A stretch of DNA of 64,000 bases from Desertimonas sp963733085. Lineage in GTDB: Bacteria > Actinomycetota > Acidimicrobiia > Acidimicrobiales > Ilumatobacteraceae. The DNA lies in the NCBI GenBank assembly GCA_963733085.1, contig CAVTBY010000002.1, positions 496,001 through 560,000 of the forward strand. Direction: 5' to 3'. Under the pieces are notes generated by a model. The model had not been told where the DNA came from. It made no database searches and worked only from the letters and a program-made list of their open reading frames with translations. The position numbers were made by a program, and so were the translations under genes. Shown one piece after another: positions 1 through 8,752 of this stretch. How positions within the stretch are numbered: position 1 is the first letter of the stretch; each line of letters opens with the position of its first letter.

Positions 1-1087
1 TGGGTCGAAACCGTGCTCGCCGACGCGATCGCGCCTGGGTCGATCCAGTGGGACTTCGACAGCCCCGGCGTCGAGATCCCGGCCACCGCGGCGGTCGCTG
101 CCGTGCGCATCCCCGGCCGCGACGACGTCGTGGTCGCGGTCGGCGAGAACGTCGACGGCAGCCCGGCTCAGGCCGACGCGCCATTCCCGGTTTCTGTGCT
201 CACCGAGAGCCTGGTGCGTGGCGTCGCATTCCAGCTGATCGATGCAGGCGTGCTCGACCCGACGCTAACTGTCGACCAGTGGGTGCCAGAGCTTCCCAAC
301 GCCGACCGCGTCACCGTGCAGATGGTGATCGATGACGAGACCGGCTGGAGCGACTACGGCACGATCGAGCCCGACCCCGTCATCGCCGACTTCGCGCGAG
401 CCTGGACCCTGCGCGAGGCCGTCGAGTTGCGGGCCACGGTGATGTCCGCACTCGGCGAACCGGGCATCCACACCGACGACAGCTTCACCGCCGAGATGGT
501 CATGGGCCTGATCGTCGAGGAGGTCGGCGGCCGACCTCTGGCTGAGCTCGTTCGGGAGTCGATGTCCGAGCCGGCGGGGATCGACGACACCGTGCTGCTC
601 GGCGGGAGCACCGTCGTGCCGGACGGCTACCGACACGGTGTGTTCGTCTTCAACGGGACACCGGCGGACACCTCGGCATTCGAGGGGACCGTCGTACATG
701 ACGTGGAACCTGGCCACGCACTCGGTCGTCTCGACACCGACCGACCTGCTCGATCTGCTCGAAGTCTGGTCGACGGGTGAGCTGTTCACGACCGACCGAA
801 CCCCTGCCCCGGACTCGCTACGCACCCGACCCAGCGGGCAACCCCAACACGTACGTCGGACTCGGTGTTCCGTTCAACGGATACTGCCCGTGCACCGACG
901 TCGATGGTGGGATCGAGCCGACCGCCATCGGCCGCGTGCCCGGCTGCACTCGGTACACGAACGTTTCTCTTGCGCTACGCCGACGGCATCTCGGTGGTCG
1001 CTCAACGTGAACAGCAGCGGCGGCGATCCAGCAGACCTCAAGACCGTCGTCGACTCGATTCACGACGTCGCCGTAGCGGCCGGCTGA
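1..1087 (+). pseudogene. Serine beta-lactamase/PBP-fold protein, 5'-truncated by window edge and frameshifted
   Basis: This is a tandem paralogue of the intact gene at 1731-2948. Collinear matches are AAVRIPGRDDVVV, PNADRVT and the C-terminal PFNGYCPC block. The frame is already open at base 1 and aligns upstream of the GTG at 13, so the gene begins outside the window. Reading frame is lost near 705, 820, 955 and 990; family-like sequence then continues in other frames to a TGA at 1087. Where this fold normally has SxxK the sequence reads VLTE, and the YxN position is replaced by TDD, so a beta-lactamase or peptidase reaction is unlikely even if the frame is repaired. The breaks may be sequencing indels or real decay. 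The duplication itself is clear. Confidence 0.6.
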
Positions 1088-1125
1088 CCGATCCGCAGAA
1101 CACGTCGGCGCGACTAATCGCGGTC

Positions 1126-1632
1126 TCAGTCGACGGCACCTGCGGCGAGCTCGGTGTAGTACTGCTGCTGCGCTGGGTAGTAGTCGTCGAAGTCCGGCTG
1201 CGGGCGTCCATCGCGAGCGGTAGCGAGCATGTCGAGGTAGTACTCCCAGCCGGGCCCGATCGAGCCGACGTCTGCACTGTCGTCGAGGTGGTGGACAAAC
1301 TCTAGGGTCGTCGTCGGACCGGTTTGGCTGAGGTGCGCCTCGAGCCGCCAGGACCCGTAGTCGTCCGAAGCTGAAACGGCGAGCAGTCGGGGCGGCTCGC
1401 AAGCGTCGATGCGCATGTCGGCTTCTGCGGCGCCCTCTTCGAACGTCAGCCGGTATCGGATCGTCCCGCCGACTTCGGGGTCGCCGCTCCACGCGGCGAA
1501 CCAGCGAGCCGTGCGCTCCGGTTCGGTGATGCTCGCCCAAACATCGTCGATGTCCGCCTGGAACGTCCTCGTCAGGACGAGATCACGGCCGTCAGTGGTC
1601 GACACCACGCGTCCAGTCGGTTGGGGGCTCAT
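1126..1632 (-). CDS. SRPBCC (AHSA1-like) domain protein
   Basis: 168 aa, one START/Bet v1-type fold of the AHSA1 group. The early stretch LTRTFQADIDDVWASIT followed by PERTARWFA is the usual first strand and helices of this family; hydrophobic strands and a C-terminal helix with GWEYYLDML follow. The start is the ATG at 1632, preceded by a strong AGGAGG-like ribosome site. Members bind hydrophobic ligands or act as small regulators, often next to ArsR repressors, but no regulator lies here. It sits between two copies of a beta-lactamase-like gene, on the other strand. The specific ligand is unknown. Confidence 0.8.
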   Translation of the reverse strand: MSPQPTGRVVSTTDGRDLVLTRTFQADIDDVWASITEPERTARWFAAWSGDPEVGGTIRYRLTFEEGAAEADMRIDACEPPRLLAVSASDDYGSWRLEAHLSQTGPTTTLEFVHHLDDSADVGSIGPGWEYYLDMLATARDGRPQPDFDDYYPAQQQYYTELAAGAVD

Positions 1633-1730
1633 GTGCTCCTCCTTGTCATTGGCGCTACTTCCGTCTGCAGTTCGTCAACACCACCCGACCTGTTGACGGG
1701 TTGTCGACGTCCGCAGTCAACATCACCGGC

Positions 1731-2948
1731 ATGCTCCCACAGCACCACCACATCCCGCGGCGGGTTGGGCACGTCACGTTGGCACTCGTCGCCGGCGTCG
1801 CCTCGATCCCGCTGCTGACTACCACCCACGTCGCAGCGACTCAGTCGCCGAGCGTCGCCACCGACAGCACAGCGTTGGAGTCCGAGATCCATTCGATCCT
1901 CGAGCTCGCGCTCGCTCACGGCGCGATCCCCTGGAACAACACCGGCACCGACGCACCACCGACCGGCGTCAACGCCGCCGTGCGCATCCCCGGCCGTGAC
2001 GACGTCGTCGTCGCATCCGGCACGGACGTCGACGGCACCCCGTTCGACCCCACCGGGCCCTACGCCGCCGGACTCCAGGACATCCTCGTGCAGACGGTCG
2101 CTTGGCAGCTCGCCGACGAGGGCGACCTCGACCTCGACGCCACGATCGACACCTGGTTGCCCGACGTTCCCAATGCGGATCGGGTGACGATCGGCATGCT
2201 TGCCGACCTGACGACCGGATGGAACCATGTCGACAAGACGACACCGATCGTCGCCGATCTGTCTCGACGGTGGACGCTCGCCGAGGTGATGGAGGGCGTG
2301 GTCGGTATCGAGCCAGTGCGCGAGCCGGGAACATCGATCGGCACGGAGGCGGCCGACCACAGCACCACCGCCCTCGCCTACGTCCTCGAACAGGTCACCG
2401 GCGATTCGGTCGCCGAGCTCATCCAGGCGCGCATCATCACGCCGCTCGGCCTCGACGAGACCTTCATCCTTGACGGCGTCAACCATCCCGTCGGCTTCCA
2501 GCACGGGGTGTTCGCCAATGACGGTCAAGTGGTGGACACCTCGATGTTCCCGAACGTCTCGTACTACACGTACTTCGGCGCCGCCAAAGCGTTGGTGTCG
2601 ACGAGCACCGAACTGCTCGACCTGCTTGAGGCCCTCGTCGCCGGTGATCTGTTCACCACCGACCGCATCCCTGATACCGACCGCTTCCTCGACGAACGCC
2701 AACTCGGGTCGGTCTACGGCCTCGGCGCGCCGCTCAACGGCTACTGCCCCTGCGAATCGGCCGGGGAAGGAAGGTTGGACGTCGCCGCCGTCGGCCGTCG
2801 AGGTCAAAGTCTCGGATCGACCGTCGCGATGATCCGCTTCGACGATGGCATCTCCGTGGTTCTGCACTTCAACAGCGACGCCACGGACGATGCCGACACC
2901 TGGTGGCCGTACGTTGTGGCGATCCACGACGCGGCAGCAACGTCGTGA
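1731..2948 (+). CDS. Secreted serine beta-lactamase-fold protein lacking catalytic residues
   Basis: About 405 aa from the ATG at 1731; an upstream TTG at 1701 in the same frame is less likely. The N-terminus has basic residues (HIPRR), a hydrophobic stretch and a small-residue end near THVAA, which fits an exported protein. The body follows the class C beta-lactamase/esterase fold: LADEGDLDLDATIDTWLP, then PNADRVTIGMLADLTTGW, then ITPLGLDETF. The motif expected as SxxK just before VQTVAWQL reads GLQD, and the YxN motif reads AAD. It therefore looks like a binding protein or pseudoenzyme rather than a hydrolase. Two cysteines in NGYCPC are shared with the copy at 1-1087 and could form a disulfide. 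Function unknown. Confidence 0.7.
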   Translation: MLPQHHHIPRRVGHVTLALVAGVASIPLLTTTHVAATQSPSVATDSTALESEIHSILELALAHGAIPWNNTGTDAPPTGVNAAVRIPGRDDVVVASGTDVDGTPFDPTGPYAAGLQDILVQTVAWQLADEGDLDLDATIDTWLPDVPNADRVTIGMLADLTTGWNHVDKTTPIVADLSRRWTLAEVMEGVVGIEPVREPGTSIGTEAADHSTTALAYVLEQVTGDSVAELIQARIITPLGLDETFILDGVNHPVGFQHGVFANDGQVVDTSMFPNVSYYTYFGAAKALVSTSTELLDLLEALVAGDLFTTDRIPDTDRFLDERQLGSVYGLGAPLNGYCPCESAGEGRLDVAAVGRRGQSLGSTVAMIRFDDGISVVLHFNSDATDDADTWWPYVVAIHDAAATS

Positions 2949-3026
2949 TCGAGCGCCCGGGGCCCTTGGAGGTCCGATACAACAACGGCGCCAGATACGG
3001 CGCCGATGCTGTATCAGAGTCGGCCG

Positions 3027-4463
3027 TCAGCCCTGGGCGTTGGGATCGCACAGCGTGGCCGCGAAGTACCCGTCGAGCACCTCGCCGGTGCCTTCGTAGG
3101 TGATCGTTCCGTCGGCGTTCACCCGCAGTGACGGGATGTTCGCGGAACCGGTCGGAATGTACCCCTCGGTCGGGTTGGCCGTGGCCTCCTCCACCTCCGC
3201 GGTGACCGGCCAGCTCGGAATCGAGGCGATCGCGTCCAGAGCTTCGGCGGCCTCGGGGCTGCCTTCGGGCGCCGTGAAGAAGCGGTCCAGCCAGGCGCAC
3301 ACGACCCGGTTGGCGACAGTACCGGCGAGCTCGGTGCGATCCTGGGTGAGGGTCTCGTTCACAACCCGCGGGTCGAAACCCTCCGGAACGAGCACGTCGG
3401 TCAGGATCTCCTCGAGCGCAGCCGGTCGTTGCGGCGGCGTGACGACGCGCTCGGGTAACGCCGCCTCCCACTCGGCGGTCTCGACTTGGCGAACGCTGGC
3501 CAACAGGGCGGCGAACTCCTCGGCTGTGAGCGTTGTCTCCGGGTCACCGGTCATCACCTGCACCGACAGGCTCGCCCCCTCGACGACGAGTGAGGTCTCC
3601 AGTCCCTGAGTGGGTACGCCCTCGATCTGGCCTGCGGCGATCGCCTCGCTGAGCTGCTCCTCGAGGATCGGGCCGCCGATGAGGCCGAGGTCGTCGACTT
3701 GCGTTTCGGGCTCGGTGCTCGGCGCCTCGGGAAGACTCGGAGGCGATTCGCCGAGAACGTCCGGTGGAAGCACGCCTTGGTCGATGAGGTCTTCGATGTC
3801 AGCGACGCGGTACGCGAGCGGGCCGGAATACATCGTCACTGGGTGGCCGAGCAGCGTGCCGGAACCGACGGCAGTGAATCCGTTCCCCTCGTGCCACTCG
3901 TCGTCAACGCCGTCGCCGCGGTACCAGCCCACGAAGACAGTGGCGCCGGCGTGGGAGAACGTGATGTAGCCCTCGTTGGCCGAGCGCTCGTTGGCGGTGA
4001 CGACGTCCCAGTCGCTGTCCAGGAGAATCCGCGGTGGCCAGTGCAGCTGCTCCGGCGCGGCGGGAACAGCCGCCGTCGATGTCGCCGCCGCCGCCGACGT
4101 CGTCGGCGCGGCGACCGACTGATCCTGTGCACTGCCCGGCGCACCGACGACCTGCTGGCGCCGTTCGTCGTCACCGGTTCGGCTGGTCACGACGCCGAGG
4201 CCGACGATCAGTAGCGACGCCGCCGCGACGAGGCCGGCCAGCATCCAAGTGCCCCGCTGACCGATCCGGCGTGGCCCAGGCGACAACGGGATCGTGGTCG
4301 ATCCGTGGGCCAGGTCGTCGGCGACTACCGGCGCGCCGTTGCGTGCCGTCATGTCAGTCAGACGGAGCCGGTGCCGGACGGCCTCTGCGGCGGTCACGGG
4401 CGGGGCCTCGTCGAGCATCTGGACACCGAGACGTTGCAGTCTCTCTTCGAGTTCAGCGGACAC
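3027..4463 (-). CDS. Membrane-anchored anti-sigma factor candidate
   Basis: 478 aa. A cytoplasmic segment of about 70 residues precedes one membrane helix (near 73-93, GTWMLAGLVAAASLLIVGLG). A Ser/Thr/Ala-rich linker and a large acidic extracellular region follow, with no recognised enzymatic motif. It begins at a GTG that overlaps the last 11 bases of the sigma-factor gene upstream, so the two are translationally coupled. Topology and coupling match transmembrane anti-sigma factors. No ZAS-type zinc motif is visible in the cytoplasmic part, so the partner role is inferred from context. Confidence 0.6.
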   Translation of the reverse strand: MSAELEERLQRLGVQMLDEAPPVTAAEAVRHRLRLTDMTARNGAPVVADDLAHGSTTIPLSPGPRRIGQRGTWMLAGLVAAASLLIVGLGVVTSRTGDDERRQQVVGAPGSAQDQSVAAPTTSAAAATSTAAVPAAPEQLHWPPRILLDSDWDVVTANERSANEGYITFSHAGATVFVGWYRGDGVDDEWHEGNGFTAVGSGTLLGHPVTMYSGPLAYRVADIEDLIDQGVLPPDVLGESPPSLPEAPSTEPETQVDDLGLIGGPILEEQLSEAIAAGQIEGVPTQGLETSLVVEGASLSVQVMTGDPETTLTAEEFAALLASVRQVETAEWEAALPERVVTPPQRPAALEEILTDVLVPEGFDPRVVNETLTQDRTELAGTVANRVVCAWLDRFFTAPEGSPEAAEALDAIASIPSWPVTAEVEEATANPTEGYIPTGSANIPSLRVNADGTITYEGTGEVLDGYFAATLCDPNAQG

Positions 4464-4935
4464 CTCGTACCTCCAGGTCGTGGTTCAGTCGCGTCACGGC
4501 ACGGTCCAGGTGTTCACGGACCGTGGACCGGCTGAGGTCGAGCAGTTCGGCCACGTCGCGCTGGGTCCAGCCAAAGGCGTGGACGAGCATCACGACAGTG
4601 CGCTGCTGGACGGGGAGCCGGTTGATCGCCGCCGAGAGCTCCGGGCCGATGACGAGGACCTCGCCGGCGATCGGCTGATGACGCTCGAACGGGATCGGAC
4701 GCGTCGCGTAGGCGCGGCTTGCCGATTGTCCGACCCGGTACAAGTAGCCGACCGGGTTGTCCATCGTGCGGAGACGGTCCCAGTGTTCCCACGCCCAGCT
4801 CAACGCGTCGAGCGTGGCAGCGCGCCCGTCGTGTGCTCCGTACGAAGACACCAGCGCCACGCGCAGCCGGGGTTCGACCCGGCCGACGAACTCCTCGAAC
4901 GTGGCGAAGTCGGCCTCCCGTGCGTTTCGCGTCAT
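4453..4935 (-). CDS. ECF-type RNA polymerase sigma factor
   Basis: 160 aa. Residues 10-75 resemble a reduced region 2 (FATFEEFVGRVEPRLRVAL, then DALSWAWEHWDRL). Region 4 is clear: LPVQQRTVVMLVHAFGWTQRDVAELL followed by SRSTVREHLDRAVTRL, a sigma-70 region 4 helix-turn-helix of the SigE/SigM style. Start is the ATG at 4935. The stop lies inside the downstream membrane protein gene, giving a sigma/anti-sigma pair. The -35/-10 motif it reads cannot be told from this window. Confidence 0.85.
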   Translation of the reverse strand: MTRNAREADFATFEEFVGRVEPRLRVALVSSYGAHDGRAATLDALSWAWEHWDRLRTMDNPVGYLYRVGQSASRAYATRPIPFERHQPIAGEVLVIGPELSAAINRLPVQQRTVVMLVHAFGWTQRDVAELLDLSRSTVREHLDRAVTRLNHDLEVRGVR

Positions 4936-5078
4936 CGCTACCTAGACCACCGACCGGCGGTCCGTGGGCGACACGCTTCAGACCGCGGACTGTGCGGCCA
5001 AACCCGGGGCAAGTGACGCGGAGGCCGCCCAGATCGGTAGATGACGCGCAGGCCGCCCAGTTTCGCGAATCTGTACGT

Positions 5079-5663
5079 ATGACTGCTCCTGTCGACCTTC
5101 ATCCAGCCGTCGAGCGCCTCGTCGGTCTCGTCGAGGCACTGCCCGACGACGGCCTCGACCGACCCACGCCGTGCGCGGATTACACCGTCGCCGCACTGCT
5201 CGACCACATCGGCGGCGGCCTCTTGGCGTTTCATGGAGCCGCGGTGAAGGAGCCGTTGCCCGGTGGCGCGTCCGGCGACGCGAGCAACCTCGCTCCGGAT
5301 TGGCGGACTCGAATCCCGCGAGACGCCAGAGCGTTGGCCGACGCCTGGGACGACCCGGGGGCGTGGACGGGCAGGACTGCAGCCGGGGGCGTCGAGCTCC
5401 CCGGCGACGTCGCCGGGATCGTGGCCCTCGACGAGCTGGTCCTCCACGGATGGGACCTGGCCAAGGCCACCGACCAGCCCGCGGGCTACGACGGTCCCGG
5501 TCTCGAGGAGGTCGATGCGATGGTCACCGAGTTCCGCGGACGCGGCATCGAGGGCCTGTTCGGCCCCGAGGTCGCCGTCGCGGACGGTGCGCCACTCTTC
5601 GAGCGCATCCTCGGCAAGACCGGGCGAGACCCCGGGTGGCAGCCGCCGGCAACCAGCTCGTGA
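5079..5663 (+). CDS. TIGR03086 family metal-binding protein (DinB/mycothiol-isomerase-like)
   Basis: 194 aa from the ATG at 5079; the open frame extends upstream but without family character. The opening TPCADYTVAALLDHIGGG and the central DELVLHGWDLAKATDQ are hallmarks of the TIGR03086 branch of the DinB/MDMPI N-terminal superfamily. Members form a four-helix bundle with a histidine-based metal site; His in LLDH and His in LVLHGW are candidate ligands. The family is usually linked to mycothiol-dependent chemistry in actinobacteria, but the substrate is unknown. It is transcribed alone, divergent from the sigma operon, with 143 bp between the starts. Confidence 0.8.
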   Translation: MTAPVDLHPAVERLVGLVEALPDDGLDRPTPCADYTVAALLDHIGGGLLAFHGAAVKEPLPGGASGDASNLAPDWRTRIPRDARALADAWDDPGAWTGRTAAGGVELPGDVAGIVALDELVLHGWDLAKATDQPAGYDGPGLEEVDAMVTEFRGRGIEGLFGPEVAVADGAPLFERILGKTGRDPGWQPPATSS

Positions 5664-5675
5664 CGTCAGCGCTCG

Positions 5676-6065
5676 TCAATCGAGCTCGTTGAACTCGAGG
5701 ACGTCGATCTGCAGATGGTCGACCACGAAGTCCTCGACGCAGCCGCGGAACTGGCGGCGATCGGTTTGGTCCAACGCCGGCTCCAGCACGGCACGGAACC
5801 GCCCGTCGCCGAGCGACTCGATCGGCCCGGTGATGTCGGAGTTGACCTCGAGGCGGCACGTCAGCAGCTGGGCTTCGACCATCTCGGCGAGGGTCTGACT
5901 CTGCTCACCGCCGGCCGTCTTGGCAGAAACGACGAGCTCCACTTGTCGCGCGGCGACCGCCTCGTGGGTCGACAAGGTCGCTTCCCGGAGCGCCAGCACG
6001 CCGACGATCCCGATTGCCAGGCCGACGGTGCCGAGGGCGAGCTTGACCGGTGACAGCTTTGTCAC
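5676..6065 (-). CDS. Small single-pass membrane protein, unknown function
   Basis: 129 aa. One N-terminal membrane helix (about 8-26, VKLALGTVGLAIGIVGVLAL) is followed by a soluble domain that likely lies outside the membrane, with two cysteines (LLTCRLEV and RGCVEDF) that could pair. Begins with GTG in a GTGA overlap with the gene upstream, so it is the last gene of the operon running down from about 12283. No family recognised. Confidence 0.65.
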   Translation of the reverse strand: MTKLSPVKLALGTVGLAIGIVGVLALREATLSTHEAVAARQVELVVSAKTAGGEQSQTLAEMVEAQLLTCRLEVNSDITGPIESLGDGRFRAVLEPALDQTDRRQFRGCVEDFVVDHLQIDVLEFNELD

Positions 6066-6599
6066 GACGGGCGTCCGCCGCGCCGGAGCAGCTGGCGGAT
6101 CTGCTCGTCGTCGGCACCCGGCACGTCCTGGGCGAGCACGGTGATGTCGTCGAGCAGCAATCCCCCCGACGGATAACTGATCGGGGAGAGCTGGCGGGCG
6201 AGACGCTCTTCACCGGCCGGTGACGACGTCTTCGACGCGACGCGGTCGACCACCCAGGCGACCCCGGACAAGAGAATGCCGCCGCCGACGATGAACGTGA
6301 TGAAGACGTTCATCTGATTGGTGGACTCGCGCATCCACGCGAAGCCGGTCACGCGCCGGGCGCGTCTCGCCGAGAATCTGCACAACGGCCGGGTCGACGG
6401 TGGCGGGACCTTTGAGGGTGTGTTCCATGCGAGCCAGACGTCGCAATACGAGTCCCGTGGCCAGACCGACTTCGGCGATGAGCACGATCAACCCGAAGAA
6501 CAGGGCCCGGTTCCACTCCCAGCGATTCAGGGAGATGACGAGGTAGAACACGCCCGCCAGCAAGGTGCCAACGCCGGCTAGCCAGGCGATGGTCTTCAC
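6062..6599 (-). CDS. Polytopic small membrane protein, interrupted by one apparent frameshift
   Basis: The first half (from a GTG at 6599) has two membrane helices (LAGVGTLLAGVFYLVISL and LFFGLIVLIAEVGLATGLVL) and ends in VQILGETR. The second half continues in another frame with FAWMRESTNQMNVFITF, a third helix (IVGGGILLSGVAWVVD) and a soluble tail. The two fit as one protein of about 178 residues with a frameshift around 6345-6370. The GTG start overlaps the stop of the PEP-synthase-like gene (GTGA), and the end overlaps the next gene the same way, so all are tightly coupled. Two separate overlapping genes are the alternative. Function unknown. Confidence 0.55.
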
Positions 6600-8686
6600 G
6601 ATGTCAACTCCTCTGACTCGATGGTGACCTGTCCGGTCTCGCCGTCGACGTGGACGACCGCGCCTTCGGGGAGGTCGCTCGTGGCACCGGTGTAACCGAC
6701 GACGGTTGGCACGCTTGCCTCACGGGCGAGGATGGCCAGGTGAGACAGCACCGATCCCGTCTCGGAAACGATGCCCTTGAGTCGCGGCAACAGCGGCCCG
6801 AGCCCGGGAGAGAGCGTCGTGGTGACGAGAACTGAACCAGCCGGGGGGTCAGCGCTGTCGTAGGTGACCGGCCCGGTGCCCGAGCCACCGCCGGCGCCGG
6901 TGCCGCCACCGACCTCACTGTCGCACTGCGTGCGGATCGGCTTGCCGAGGTCGGAGAGTTGGAACGATGCAGGCAACGGAGAACCGAAGTCGTGGTGATG
7001 GCTCGCCAGCAGGGCTGGGACGACCACCGAGCGTCTCGTGACGATGCCCTCCACGTGCTCGAGCGTCAGGTGGCGGATCGACTCCGGATCGGGAAGCACA
7101 CCGGACGCGGCCAGTCGCTCGCCGAGCTTCCACGCGGCCCGACCGGACAGCTCCTGCACCCACCGGACCCGTAACCGCAGTGCCTCCCGAAGGATCCCGT
7201 TGTCGCTGCAGCGCATGCAGCTGGAGGCAGTCGGGATGTTGAGCGTCATCGCTTCCTCCGGCAGCACCGGGGCGGCGGCCACCTGGGGGCCGGTGAGCGC
7301 CAACACGGCAGGACTGCGAACGAGGATCTCCTTGTCGTCGAGGCCGTCCTGGCGCGCCTCGGCGAGCACGCGAAGCGCAACGGATGCGCCGGTCATCCGA
7401 TTGCCGCCCGTGTCGGTGAGCATGCCGATGAGGATCTCGTGGGCGTGGAGCGCACGCAGGATGGCCCGGCTGCGATGCAGCAGGGCGACGAGCTGGCGGC
7501 TGGTGAGCTCGCTCAACGGTGGAACGGCTTCGAGATCGGCATCCGTCCGGTCGAGGAGATGCTCGGCCAATCGGGGCAGGGCGGAACGGAGCCTTCCCAC
7601 CCGCCAGGCCCCACGTAGGCGCCGGGCCGCAGGAATCGGGTTGAGCCGGTGGAGCAAGGTCTGCTTGGACTTCAACTCCCCGGCCAGGCGCAGGTCGATC
7701 GCCACATGTCCGTCGACGCAGACGACGACCTCGCTGGCGGCCACGTCCGCTGGGGTCGCCGCGCCGGCCAGCACGACCGCTTCGCCCACTGCTTCGCGAA
7801 GCGGGGGCACCCAGAGATCGCTCTCGAGCTCGGTGAGGGGATAGGGGAACGTTTCGGCGACGGGCCCCGGGCCGTAGATGGGCCCGCGGGGCACACCGCG
7901 TATCTCCGTCGTGACGGGGCGCGATTGCAGGAGCCACAGCTTCCCGTCGGTCGCGATCGCCCACTCGACGTCTTGCGGGCCGCCGTACACCGAGGCGACC
8001 TGCGTGGACAGCTCGATGAGGCGGCGCAGGTCTGCCGACTCCAGCTTCGGGCCGTCGTTGGCGGCGAAGTCGAGGACCTTGGTGTTCGCGGGATCGAGCA
8101 CGTAACGCGAGCCGTCCACCTCACCGCTCACCAAGCGCTCCGGTCCTCCGGTGACGGCACTCACGACCCGGCGGTCGGTGCGACCGGTCACCGGATCGAT
8201 GCCGAACATCACCCCGCCGTAAGCCGGCTCGATGAGCGGTTGGACAAGCACCGCAATCGGATGGTCGGCCGCGCCGGCCCGTTCGCGAGAGTCGAGCACG
8301 GCCGCCACGGCGTCGGCGAACGCGTCGAAGCCGCTGATACCGATCACGGATTCGAACTGGCCGGCCATCGACGACGACGCCATGTCCTCGACCACCGACG
8401 AGCTGCGGGCGACCAAAGCCTGCTTGTCGCCACCGGCTGCGTTGAACGCGTCGCGCACCGCGTCGTGGGTCCGCAGTTCGGCACCGGCGTCGATGGCGTC
8501 CGAGAAGGCCGTCGTCAGCACGACTCCGGGGAGGCTCGACAGGCCAGCGGACTTGCCACGCGCGAGCGCCGCTGCCTTCCCACCCGTCAGCGACGAGTCA
8601 GCAGCCGCCGGGTCATCGAGGGCGACGACCAGCGGGCGTTCGGTCGCGGCGGCGTGGGGGGCAGTGCGCACATCCCCTTCACTCAT
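6596..8686 (-). CDS. Rifampin-phosphotransferase-like / PEP-synthase-related phosphotransferase
   Basis: 696 aa from the ATG at 8686, which has an AAGGTGG ribosome site; an upstream start at 8749 is in frame but weaker. The N-terminal ATP-grasp domain (about 20-285) shows TGGKAAALARG, VARSSSVVEDM and the closing LWLLQSRPVT. A middle region of about 300 residues follows. The C-terminal swivelling domain carries GSVLSHLAILARE with the phospho-accepting His at residue 649. The C-terminal PEP/pyruvate barrel of true PEP synthases is missing. ATP-grasp, acceptor region and His domain is the order of rifampin phosphotransferase (Rph). The acceptor is unknown, and antibiotic resistance is only one possibility. 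It lies in an operon with a redox two-component pair. Confidence 0.75.
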   Translation of the reverse strand: MSEGDVRTAPHAAATERPLVVALDDPAAADSSLTGGKAAALARGKSAGLSSLPGVVLTTAFSDAIDAGAELRTHDAVRDAFNAAGGDKQALVARSSSVVEDMASSSMAGQFESVIGISGFDAFADAVAAVLDSRERAGAADHPIAVLVQPLIEPAYGGVMFGIDPVTGRTDRRVVSAVTGGPERLVSGEVDGSRYVLDPANTKVLDFAANDGPKLESADLRRLIELSTQVASVYGGPQDVEWAIATDGKLWLLQSRPVTTEIRGVPRGPIYGPGPVAETFPYPLTELESDLWVPPLREAVGEAVVLAGAATPADVAASEVVVCVDGHVAIDLRLAGELKSKQTLLHRLNPIPAARRLRGAWRVGRLRSALPRLAEHLLDRTDADLEAVPPLSELTSRQLVALLHRSRAILRALHAHEILIGMLTDTGGNRMTGASVALRVLAEARQDGLDDKEILVRSPAVLALTGPQVAAAPVLPEEAMTLNIPTASSCMRCSDNGILREALRLRVRWVQELSGRAAWKLGERLAASGVLPDPESIRHLTLEHVEGIVTRRSVVVPALLASHHHDFGSPLPASFQLSDLGKPIRTQCDSEVGGGTGAGGGSGTGPVTYDSADPPAGSVLVTTTLSPGLGPLLPRLKGIVSETGSVLSHLAILAREASVPTVVGYTGATSDLPEGAVVHVDGETGQVTIESEELTS

Positions 8687-8752
8687 GGCGACCACCTTCT
8701 TTACTCCGTTCAGAACCCGTTCGCCAGAGGGTAACGAGCGCACTGGCACTGA

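Noticed and set aside
1629..2927. A 432-residue open frame antisense to the beta-lactamase-fold gene
   Set aside because: No family resemblance and it fully overlaps a recognisable secreted protein gene.
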